NCBI GenBank assembly: GCA_964427955.1
Contig: CAYRWY010000106.1
Span: 1 to 14,747 of the forward strand
Direction of reading: 5' to 3'
Length of the DNA: 14,747 bases
Source of the DNA: JACRBK01 sp964427955
GTDB lineage: Bacteria > Chloroflexota > Anaerolineae > Aggregatilineales > Aggregatilineaceae
The notes under the pieces: generated by a model
The model's input: only the letters and a program-made list of their open reading frames with translations
Database searches by the model: none
What the model was told of the DNA's origin: nothing
Part shown: positions 7,786 through 13,777 of the stretch, one piece after another
Position numbering within the stretch: position 1 is the first letter of the stretch
Layout: every line of letters begins with the position of its first letter
Translations under genes and position numbers: made by a program

Positions 7786-8943
7786 ATGTCCGAACCCTCG
7801 CTCCTTACGACTGAATTTGCTCCGCCCGAACGCGCCGCGCAGGGCGAACTGGAGCAGCAGATTCAGTATTTCGCCACCATCAAGAATCTGGCCGACTTTC
7901 TGAATGCCGTCCCGAACGTGTTTCTGGTACTCAACGCGCACCGCCAGACTGTCTTCGCCAACCAGGCACTGTTGGAGACGCTCGGTCTATCGGACGCGCA
8001 GTGCATCTGGGGCAAGCGGCCCGGCGAGATTCTGAACTGCATCCATGCCCAGGAGAACGAGGCCGGGTGCGGAACGACCGAATTCTGCCGGACGTGCGGC
8101 GCTGTGCAGACTATCCTGGCCGGGCTGCAAGGTGGTTCGATGGTGTCCGAGTGCCGGATCACCCAGCAGAGCGGCAACGCGCTGGACCTGCGTGTCTCAG
8201 GCGCGCCGTTTGTGGCGAATGGGCACACGTTCTGCCTGTTTGCGGTCGAGGACATCAGCAGCGAAAAGCGCCGGACCGTGTTGGAGCACCTGTTCTTCCA
8301 CGATATTCTTAATCTCGCCGGGGTGCTGCTGGGCTATTCCGAGATGCTGACCGAGGGGCTAGACACGAGCAGCCCGGCGGTCCAGTTGGCCCAGACGATG
8401 TATCAGGCCACCATCCGCCTGATCGATGAGATCAAGAGCCAGCGGGAGCTGGTCGCCGCCGAACGCGGCGATCTGACGCCCCGGCCCGCCCCGGTCGAAG
8501 CCCGGTCGTTTCTGGACAACATCCGCGAGTTCTACCAGGCTCACGAAATCGCCACCCAGCGCCAGGTGCGGATCGGTCCGCAGGTCGAGGATGTCCTGTT
8601 TGAGTGCGATCCGGCCCTGCTCGAACGGGTCCTGGGCAACCTGACCAAAAACGCCCTGGAAGCCGTCTCGCCGGGCGAGGCCGTAACGCTGGCCTGCCGC
8701 CGGGCGGGGGACCAGGTGATCTTCACCGTGCACAACCCCACGGTGATGCCGCGCGAGGTCCAGCTCCAGGTGTTCCAGCGGTCGTTTTCGACCAAAGAAC
8801 GGGGACACGGGCTGGGCACCTACAGCGTCAAGCTGTTCACCGAACGCTATCTGGGGGGCCGCGTGACGTTCAGTTCGATCCCGGTGGAAGGGACGTGCTT
8901 TACGGTCGCGCTTCCCGTACAGCCTTCGTACCTGCGGGGCTAG
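7786..8943 (+). CDS. Soluble PAS-domain sensor histidine kinase with Cys4 motif (paralog 2)
   Basis: Seen: 385 residues, aligning along nearly the whole length with the kinase just upstream. A short N-terminal helix with possible coiled-coil character (residues 15-35) is extra. The PAS-like domain spans about 36-168 (AVPNVFLVLNAHRQTVFANQ), with the four-cysteine motif at C85, C95, C101 and C104 at identical spacing. The phosphoacceptor is FFHDILNLAG with H172; the N box is GNLTKNALEA (284-293) and the G2 box HGLGTYSVKLF (341-351). It too lacks a DxGxG G1 box (VHNPTVMP). AGGA at 7774-7777, 8 bases ahead, supports the ATG at 7786; the frame also opens at GTG 7753, adding 11 residues without domain character. 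Inferred: duplication then divergence gave two sensors that may heterodimerise or respond to different levels of one signal. Its own promoter lies in the 86-base gap, so the two copies can be regulated separately. Confidence 0.85.
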   Translation: MSEPSLLTTEFAPPERAAQGELEQQIQYFATIKNLADFLNAVPNVFLVLNAHRQTVFANQALLETLGLSDAQCIWGKRPGEILNCIHAQENEAGCGTTEFCRTCGAVQTILAGLQGGSMVSECRITQQSGNALDLRVSGAPFVANGHTFCLFAVEDISSEKRRTVLEHLFFHDILNLAGVLLGYSEMLTEGLDTSSPAVQLAQTMYQATIRLIDEIKSQRELVAAERGDLTPRPAPVEARSFLDNIREFYQAHEIATQRQVRIGPQVEDVLFECDPALLERVLGNLTKNALEAVSPGEAVTLACRRAGDQVIFTVHNPTVMPREVQLQVFQRSFSTKERGHGLGTYSVKLFTERYLGGRVTFSSIPVEGTCFTVALPVQPSYLRG

Positions 8944-8960
8944 ATTGGGTTTTGGAACAG

Positions 8961-8969
8961 TGGTATAAT
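8961..8969 (+). promoter_or_regulatory. Extended -10 promoter of efp
   Basis: TG-G-TATAAT (8961-8969) begins 17 bases after the stop of the second kinase and predicts a transcription start near 8976. This leaves a leader of about 60 bases before the EF-P start, long enough to hold the short reading frame described separately. No good -35 is seen. Confidence 0.55.
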
Positions 8970-9001
8970 GGCGTGCCGTGAACACAGTGGCCGGGAATCG
9001 C

Positions 9002-9040
9002 ATGGGCCAGAGCGGCAAGGATAAGAGAAACCTCCTATGA
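9002..9040 (+). CDS. Possible 12-codon leader peptide overlapping the efp start
   Basis: Seen: ATG at 9002 opens a frame encoding MGQSGKDKRNLL that stops at TGA 9038-9040, overlapping the EF-P start in an ATGA junction (ATG 9037-9039). The frame also extends upstream to GTG 8978, two bases from the predicted transcription start, giving a 20-codon leaderless alternative. GGGA at 8993-8996 is a weak ribosome site for the ATG. ATGA junctions are a known arrangement for translational coupling. Inferred: ribosomes finishing this peptide could re-initiate on efp, which itself has a poorly placed Shine-Dalgarno sequence. The peptide contains no proline, so it is not an obvious polyproline-stalling sensor of EF-P. 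A frame this short could be chance. Confidence 0.3.
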   Translation: MGQSGKDKRNLL

Positions 9041-9594
9041 TTGATGTAAATCAGCTTCGTAAAGGCACTAATTTCACCTACGACGGTGAGCTTTACAAGG
9101 TGTTGGATTACCAGCACATTAAGCCGGGCCGCGGCAATGCGACCATCCGCGTGGGCGTGCGCAATCTGCGCTCCGGGGCCACGCGCGAGATGACCTTCAC
9201 GTCGGGTGACCGGGTGGAAGACATCCGCATCGACACGACGGTGGTGGAATACCTGTTTGCGGACGATGAATTCATCACCTTCATGGACGTGGAAACTTAC
9301 GAGCAGCCGCAACTGCGCCGCGACCTGTTCGGCGATGATTTCCTGTACCTCAAGGAAAACATGCAGCTCAAGCTGCTGAGCTATGGGTCCGAGATCATCG
9401 ACTACGAGCTGCCTGCCAACGTCGATCTGAAAATCGTCGATGCCGAGATGGCCATCGCGGGCAACACCGCGACCGGCGCGACCAAAAAAGTGGTCTGCGA
9501 AACCGGTCTACAGGTGACCGTTCCGCTGTTCGTCAACGTGGGCGACACCATTCGCGTCGACACGCGCGACCGCTCGTACGTCACACGCGTCTAA
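9037..9594 (+). CDS. efp: Translation elongation factor P
   Basis: Seen: 185 residues, the usual length, with the three-domain order of EF-P. The KOW-like N domain runs from MIDVNQLRKG to about residue 65, the OB-like domain II follows (VVEYLFADDEFITFMD), and the C-terminal domain carries the family signature (ATGATKKVVCETGLQVTVPLFVNVGDTIRVDTR). Known: EF-P binds between the P and E sites of the ribosome and speeds peptide-bond formation at consecutive prolines. The tip of the domain I loop reads PGRGNA, with arginine at position 32 where many bacteria have a lysine that is modified. AAGGA (9017-9021) lies 15 bases upstream, farther than usual, and CCTCCT sits directly before the ATG, so initiation may rely on coupling with the short upstream frame. 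The start is fixed by family length. Confidence 0.97.
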   Translation: MIDVNQLRKGTNFTYDGELYKVLDYQHIKPGRGNATIRVGVRNLRSGATREMTFTSGDRVEDIRIDTTVVEYLFADDEFITFMDVETYEQPQLRRDLFGDDFLYLKENMQLKLLSYGSEIIDYELPANVDLKIVDAEMAIAGNTATGATKKVVCETGLQVTVPLFVNVGDTIRVDTRDRSYVTRV

Positions 9595-9609
9595 TGGAGC
9601 ACACGATTG

Positions 9610-9689
9610 GAATTCGCATGATCGGTAAGGGTTGTTAGTTTTTAGTTGTAAAAACTAACCACTAAAAACCAATAACATGGTGCGAATTC
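9610..9689. repeat. 80-bp imperfect palindrome with nested hairpin (MITE- or STRR-like)
   Basis: GAATTCGCA at 9610-9618 is perfectly inverted at 9681-9689. Inside, TTAGTTTTT and AAAAACTAA (9636-9644 and 9650-9658) form a 9-bp hairpin. A competing longer pairing exists between 9631-9646 (GTTGTTAGTTTTTAGT) and 9661-9676 (ACTAAAAACCAATAAC), with 14 of 16 positions matching. The A+T-rich core of GTTAG/TTAGTTT-type heptamers contrasts with the GC-rich surroundings. It lies 16 bases after the efp stop. No open frame is inside, so it is non-autonomous if mobile; it could also be a processing or stability element of the efp message. Confidence 0.55.
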
Positions 9690-9733
9690 TATTTGTTTTC
9701 TCCATAAGCCCGACGTGTCAAAAGCATATCTTG

Positions 9734-9762
9734 AAAGGCCGGCTCGTGTTCCGGTCTTTTTT
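9734..9762 (+). terminator. Rho-independent terminator after efp
   Basis: AAAGGCCGG (9734-9742) pairs with CCGGTCTTT (9751-9759), with one G-U pair, across an 8-base loop. The T run covers 9757-9762. It lies 140 bases after the efp stop and would end that transcript. Confidence 0.75.
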
Positions 9763-9789
9763 GTTAAGAAGTGGCAGTCCTGCTAGTAT
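9761..9789 (+). promoter_or_regulatory. Predicted promoter of the Cys-rich / DUF7309 operon
   Basis: TTGTTA (9761-9766), a 17-base spacer and TAGTAT (9784-9789) sit 34 bases before the ATG at 9823. Each hexamer matches consensus at four of six positions. It starts within the T run of the preceding terminator, a compact terminator-promoter arrangement. Confidence 0.35.
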
Positions 9790-9822
9790 CGCTGGCAGGA
9801 TCATCTGCCTGGGAGATTGCTT

Positions 9823-10179
9823 ATGCGGACACCTGCGGGTAAAGAGTGCCCTCATTATTACGAAGACTTCATGCGCGGGCGGCACGTGCAAGAGTGCCGC
9901 CTGGCCAAAGAGAACTCCGAGTCGCTGCGCTGGAAGGCGGGCGACTGCGCGAAATGCCCCGTGCCGGAGATTTTGCAGGCCAACGCCAGCCCGGACATGG
10001 AACTGACTCTCACCATCCGGGGGGCGCTGCTGGGCTTTGTGCGCCAGATGAAGGTCACGGCGCGCTGCCTCAAGCACGACCGCCCGATTGACAATCCCTA
10101 CGTCGGCTGTCCGCTGGACGCCGAAGAAAATGACGCCCTGCGCCTGTTCAAAGACGCGCTGGAAAAGTCCGACGAGTAG
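9823..10179 (+). CDS. Small six-cysteine protein, probable metal-binding, unknown function
   Basis: Seen: 118 residues, soluble, no signal peptide. Six cysteines: C9 (KECPHYYEDF), C25 (QECRL), C42 and C45 (GDCAKCPVPEI, a CxxC pair), C82 and C96. The layout C-x15-C-x16-CxxC resembles a zinc or Fe-S site in the N-terminal half, followed by a predicted beta-rich part (MELTLTIRGALLGFVRQMKVTARC) and an acidic helical tail. I do not recognise a named family. The start at ATG 9823 has GGGAG at 9811-9815, 7 bases upstream; a TTG two codons earlier is less likely. It is the first gene of an apparent two-gene operon, 17 bases before the DUF7309/DUF6930-like gene, so the two products may act together. 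A redox or metal role is inference only. Confidence 0.75.
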   Translation: MRTPAGKECPHYYEDFMRGRHVQECRLAKENSESLRWKAGDCAKCPVPEILQANASPDMELTLTIRGALLGFVRQMKVTARCLKHDRPIDNPYVGCPLDAEENDALRLFKDALEKSDE

Positions 10180-10185
10180 AAAAAC

Positions 10186-10190
10186 GGAGG
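10186..10190 (+). promoter_or_regulatory. Strong ribosome binding site of the DUF7309/DUF6930-like gene
   Basis: A perfect GGAGG lies 6 bases before the ATG at 10197, inside the 17-base gap after the Cys-rich gene. It fixes the start and supports a shared transcript with independent translation initiation. Confidence 0.6.
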
Positions 10191-10196
10191 GTTGCG

Positions 10197-11231
10197 ATGC
10201 TTCATCCTACACTGGACGACTGGCGTAATCTGTATGGGCTGATGGATCGTGTGAAGACGCTGGCTCCCTGGCGTTGGATGAATGAAGACGCTATCTTCAG
10301 CGTGCAGAATCCCGACGGCGGAGAACAGGGGTACGTGAGCGTGATGGGGACGCTCGGCGAGCACCTGGCCATCAGCGTGTACCTGGGGGCGCGGGGCCTG
10401 TCCGGCTTCTGGAGTATGCAGGAGGCTGGTCCGGCGATTCAACCGGAGCGGCTGTTCGAAATTCCGCAGCTTCAGGCGTCGTTCGAGGATCGGGATCAGC
10501 TCGACGACCACGACCGTGCGAATATCAAAGAGCTTGGCCTCAAATATCGCGGCAAACAGGCCTGGCCGCACTTTCGCAGCTACCGCCCCAGCTTTGTCCC
10601 CTGGTATCTGGAGCAGGCCGAAGCGCGCTTCCTGGCGGCGATCCTGGAACAACTGCTGGACGTTGCTCCCCGTTACCAGTTGAATCACGCCCTGTTCCGC
10701 GGACCCACGCGCGATCATTATCTGTGCCGCGTACCGCGCGGCAGCGGGGATAGCCGCACCTGGGAGGACCAGTTCATCGTACCGGCGCAGGAGGAAACGG
10801 TCGGCCTCAACCTGCGCATGAACCTGGAGGCGCTGAACTATTTGAAGAAACTGCCGCCCACCCGGCAGCAGGTCGAGATCGACCTGTTCATGCTGCTGTC
10901 CGGCGTTCGGGAAAAAGGCGAGGATGCTCGTCCTTACTTCCCGTCCGTGCTGCTGACCCTGGACGTGCGCAGTAAGATGGTGATCGGGACCGAAATGATT
11001 CCCCCGCTGCCCACCCTGGAAAGTGTGTATGAGCAGACCCCGGGCTATGTCGTGACCCAACTGGCGCAGGCGGGCTTGCGTCCGGGCGTCGTCACGGTGC
11101 GCCACGATATGCTGTATCAGGTTTTGGGGCCGATCTCCAAAGAACTGGGCTTCAAGCTGATCAAGCGTCGCCATCTCCCCAATCTGGACAAGGCGAGGAT
11201 GTCGCTGATGCAGTGGATGGGCGTCTACTAG
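10197..11231 (+). CDS. DUF7309/DUF6930-like protein of unknown function
   Basis: Seen: 344 residues, cytoplasmic, no membrane segment. The N-terminal half (about 1-150) carries W..LYGLMDRVKTLAPWRWM, then DAIFSVQNPDGGEQGYVSVMG, GEHLAISVYLG, a central LGLKYRGKQAWPHFRSYRP and PWYLEQAEARFL. The C-terminal half (about 215-344) carries VEIDLFMLLSGVREKGE, RPYFPSVLLTLD and a final helical FKLIKRRHLPNLDKA. From memory of family patterns this two-part layout matches proteins annotated with DUF7309 and DUF6930, common in Firmicutes and Chloroflexota; no database was consulted. No biochemical role is known to me. It follows the six-cysteine protein by 17 bases with its own strong GGAGG, so the pair is probably one operon. 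No obvious terminator follows; the 124 bases after the stop hold only an 11-bp tandem repeat. Confidence 0.7.
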   Translation: MLHPTLDDWRNLYGLMDRVKTLAPWRWMNEDAIFSVQNPDGGEQGYVSVMGTLGEHLAISVYLGARGLSGFWSMQEAGPAIQPERLFEIPQLQASFEDRDQLDDHDRANIKELGLKYRGKQAWPHFRSYRPSFVPWYLEQAEARFLAAILEQLLDVAPRYQLNHALFRGPTRDHYLCRVPRGSGDSRTWEDQFIVPAQEETVGLNLRMNLEALNYLKKLPPTRQQVEIDLFMLLSGVREKGEDARPYFPSVLLTLDVRSKMVIGTEMIPPLPTLESVYEQTPGYVVTQLAQAGLRPGVVTVRHDMLYQVLGPISKELGFKLIKRRHLPNLDKARMSLMQWMGVY

Positions 11232-11236
11232 CCCCC

Positions 11237-11267
11237 TGTCAGATGAGTGTCAGATGAGTGTCAGATA
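11237..11267 (+). repeat. Three 11-bp direct repeats upstream of the SPFH gene
   Basis: TGTCAGATGAG occurs at 11237-11247 and 11248-11258, and a third copy begins at 11259 (TGTCAGATA). The 11-bp spacing is about one helical turn, so a protein binding each copy would contact one face of the DNA. It starts 6 bases after the stop of the DUF7309/DUF6930-like gene and about 90 bases before the SPFH start. It could be an operator or simple slippage; nothing else is seen in 11268-11343. Confidence 0.6.
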
Positions 11268-11355
11268 AAAATCGGGTCAACCACGCCGTTCGCGGTAAGC
11301 TTAGGATCGGTGTTGTGTTTTCCTAACTGGGCGGCATCCAACTGGAGGTGGCCCC

Positions 11356-13179
11356 ATGTCTGATTTTCTTCCGATCTTATGTCTGGCAGGACTGGCCGTA
11401 CTGCTGTTGTTTGTGCTGGCCTTTTCCCGTGTGATCCTGGGACTGGTCATCATCAACGAGCGGCAGGTCGGCGTGGTGATCAAGAAACTCTCCCGGCACA
11501 GTCTCCCCGCCGGGCAGTTCGTCGCGCTGAATGGGGAAGCGGGCTACCAGGCCGATACGCTGGCTCCCGGCTGGCATTTCTGGCGCTGGCCCTGGGTCTA
11601 CACCGTCCAGAAAGCCCCGGTGATCGTCGTACCGCAGGGCGAGATCGCGCTGGTGGTCGCCGCCGACGGCGTGTCGATCCCGCCGGAGCGCATCCTGGGC
11701 CGCATCGTCCCCTGCGATAACTTTCAGGACGCCCGCAAGTTCCTGATGAAGGGGGGCGAAAAAGGCCGCCAGTTGGGGATTCTGACCGCCGGGACGTATC
11801 GCATCAACCGCGCATTGTTCAACGTCATCACGGCGGAAACGGCCCGTGAAAATGGCATGGCTCCCGAACTGCTCCAGGTCCACCGCGTCGCGCCGGATCG
11901 CGTCGGGATCGTGACGACCCTGGACGGGATGCCCATCGAGCAGGGCGAGATCGCCGGGCCGATTGTCGAGGGCCACGATAACTTCCAGAACGCGCAGAAC
12001 TTCATCGCGGCGGGCGGGCGGCGTGGCTTGCAGGAGCAAATTCTGCTGTCCGGCGCGTGGAACCTGAACCCCTGGTTCGTGCAGGTCGAGCAGGTGCCCA
12101 TGACCGAAATTCCCATCGGCTACGTCGGCGTCGTGATCTCGTATGTCGGCAAGGCACACGAGGACGTCAGCGGCGCGGAATTCAAGCACGGCGATCTGGT
12201 CAATGCCGGGCACAAGGGTGTGTGGGTGACCCCGCTCTATCCCGGCAAGCACCCGATCAACAACCGGGTCATGAAGACCGAGCTGGTCCCGACGACCAAT
12301 ATCGTGCTCAACTGGGCGGATCGCACCGAGGCGCACAACTATGACGCCAAGCTGTCGTCGATCACCGTGCGCTCGCGGGACGGCTTCGCCTTCGACCTGG
12401 AAGTCTCGCAGATCATTCACGTCGGGGCGTTGGATGCGCCGAAGGTGATCTCGCGCGTCGGCTCGATGCAAAATCTGGTCGATCACGTGTTGCAGCCCAT
12501 CGTCGGCAACTACTTCCGCAACGCGGCACAGAACTACACCGTGCTCGACTTTCTGATCGCGCGCAGCGAGCGCCAGTCGGAAGCCGCGCAGCACATCCGC
12601 GAGGCGATTGGGCTGTACGACGTGCAGGCGATTGACACCCTGATCGGCCACATCACACCGCCCGAAGCGCTGATGCAAACCCTGACCGACCGCAAGATCG
12701 CGGAGGAACAGCGCAAAACCTACGAGGTCCAGCAGGAAGCGCAGACCCAGCGCCAGCAGTTGGTCCGCGAAACGTCGATGGCCGACATCCAGCAGCAGAT
12801 GGTCAAGTCGGAGCAGGGCGTGAACATTGCCGGGCTGGACGCCGATGCCCGCATCAAGCAGGCGACCGGCGAGGCCGAATCGATCAAACTGCGCGCGGCG
12901 GCGGATGCCGAAGCGATCCGGATCACCGGCGTGGCGAAGGCGCAGACCTACAAACTGGGCGCGCAGGCGCTCGGCGCGCAGAGCTACACCGCGCTCCAGT
13001 TGATGCAGTTGGTGGGCGAGAACCAGATTCGCGTCGTGCCCGATGTCGCCGTCAGCGGCAGCGCCGGGGGCGGCGGCCTGGTCGATGCGCTGATCGGCAT
13101 GATGCTGCGCAACCGTGTCGGCGGCGATGGCGACGTCTCGCAGGTCTTCGTCGATCCGGACAAACCGGCGGCTGGCTAA
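11356..13179 (+). CDS. Membrane-anchored SPFH/Band 7 (flotillin-like) protein with repeated N-terminal modules
   Basis: Seen: 607 residues. One membrane helix lies at about 5-30. About 300 residues of repeated beta modules follow, each with a Y/W-x-I/L-N-like strand near a turn (PGWHFWRW at 71, AGTYRINRAL at 145, SGAWNLNPWF at 232, PGKHPINNRV at 296). Two copies share a DNFQxAxxF...GG..G segment (121-138 and 208-224). An SPFH/Band 7 core spans about 325-435 (SSITVRSRDGFAFDLEVSQIIHV), then an alanine/glutamate/glutamine-rich coiled coil (445-530, with TGEAESIKLRAAADAEAIRITG typical of the family) and a glycine-rich tail. Known: SPFH proteins assemble into membrane rings or cages and organise microdomains or modulate proteases. 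It is longer than most bacterial flotillins because of the repeats. GGAGG at 11344-11348, 7 bases before the ATG, fixes the start. It is alone on its transcript and ends at a bidirectional terminator. Confidence 0.9.
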   Translation: MSDFLPILCLAGLAVLLLFVLAFSRVILGLVIINERQVGVVIKKLSRHSLPAGQFVALNGEAGYQADTLAPGWHFWRWPWVYTVQKAPVIVVPQGEIALVVAADGVSIPPERILGRIVPCDNFQDARKFLMKGGEKGRQLGILTAGTYRINRALFNVITAETARENGMAPELLQVHRVAPDRVGIVTTLDGMPIEQGEIAGPIVEGHDNFQNAQNFIAAGGRRGLQEQILLSGAWNLNPWFVQVEQVPMTEIPIGYVGVVISYVGKAHEDVSGAEFKHGDLVNAGHKGVWVTPLYPGKHPINNRVMKTELVPTTNIVLNWADRTEAHNYDAKLSSITVRSRDGFAFDLEVSQIIHVGALDAPKVISRVGSMQNLVDHVLQPIVGNYFRNAAQNYTVLDFLIARSERQSEAAQHIREAIGLYDVQAIDTLIGHITPPEALMQTLTDRKIAEEQRKTYEVQQEAQTQRQQLVRETSMADIQQQMVKSEQGVNIAGLDADARIKQATGEAESIKLRAAADAEAIRITGVAKAQTYKLGAQALGAQSYTALQLMQLVGENQIRVVPDVAVSGSAGGGGLVDALIGMMLRNRVGGDGDVSQVFVDPDKPAAG

Positions 13180-13200
13180 TCTCCCATTCGATTTCGACAC

Positions 13201-13242
13201 AAAAAACGGCGGCTCTCCACCCGGAGGGCCGCCGCTGTTTTT
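13201..13242. terminator. Bidirectional rho-independent terminator between SPFH and Flp-Ig genes
   Basis: CGGCGGCTCTCC (13207-13218) pairs with GGAGGGCCGCCG (13223-13234) across an ACCC loop: 12 pairs including one wobble. TTTTT at 13238-13242 serves the plus strand, and AAAAAA at 13201-13206 gives a U run on the minus strand. It sits between the convergent ends at 13179 and 13260 and can serve both. Confidence 0.9.
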
Positions 13243-13259
13243 ATTCCCGTGCTGCGCGA

Positions 13260-13733
13260 TCAGGGGACATTGGCCTTGATGGTGCATTTCCCGGTGTTGC
13301 CGTCCGCATCATAGGCCACGGCGGCGAACTCATGCGGCCCCTTGGATCCGGTATAGGGATCGCAGGCCGCATCCCCGCCGATCAGGCAGTAGCGGTAGTG
13401 GACCTCGTTGTTGCGGGGGATGCCATCGACATAGAACTGGACATTCGTGATGTTGTTTTCCCCGACGTTGTCGGTCACCTGCGCTTCGAGTCGGAAGGGG
13501 GAGTTGGAGACGATGTTACAGCTCACGTCCAGTGCCACGCAGAAGGGGGCATCGATATTCGGATCGATTGAAAAGGCCGCTTTGCAGTAGGTCTTTTGCA
13601 CCCGATCCCCGAAGAAGGACGCGATCAGAATGACGACGACCGCGACCAGGATCAGGATCAGGGCATATTCGACCAGCCCCTGACCCCGTTCCCTTATTCT
13701 GGGCTTACCGTCTTTTTCCTTATGTGGTTCCAT
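13260..13733 (-). CDS. Flp-type prepilin N-terminus fused to an Ig-like domain
   Basis: Seen: 157 residues. A basic leader (residues 1-17, ending RERG) is followed by QGLVEY and a hydrophobic helix (about 24-41). This fits the Flp prepilin rule: cleavage after G17, glutamate at +5 (E22) and tyrosine at +6 (Y23). Classical Flp pilins end soon after this helix. Here a C-terminal domain of about 110 residues follows, with an Ig-like pattern (RLEAQVTDNVGENNITNVQFYVDG ... HEFAAVAYDADGN, as two separate strands). Six cysteines (C50, C65, C72, C116, C124, C150) could form disulfides outside the cell. Known: Flp prepilins are matured by a TadV-type peptidase and assembled by Tad machinery; none of those genes lies here. 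Inferred: a minor pilin or tip adhesin. The start ATG at 13733 has GAGGT at 13737-13741, closely spaced. The gene is monocistronic between its promoter and a bidirectional terminator. Confidence 0.85.
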   Translation of the reverse strand: MEPHKEKDGKPRIRERGQGLVEYALILILVAVVVILIASFFGDRVQKTYCKAAFSIDPNIDAPFCVALDVSCNIVSNSPFRLEAQVTDNVGENNITNVQFYVDGIPRNNEVHYRYCLIGGDAACDPYTGSKGPHEFAAVAYDADGNTGKCTIKANVP

Positions 13734-13777
13734 AAGACCTCACAGATGATAGATAAATTACCGGACGACATAATCTC

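Noticed and set aside
9600..9700. Attachment site or insertion sequence after efp
   Set aside because: There is no transposase or integrase gene and no tRNA. Only the short palindrome is present, so it is reported as a repeat and not as a complete mobile element.
11377..13287. 636-residue open frame on the minus strand opposite the SPFH gene
   Set aside because: The histidine/aspartate/arginine-rich composition is typical of antisense frames in GC-rich genes. It also runs through the bidirectional terminator.
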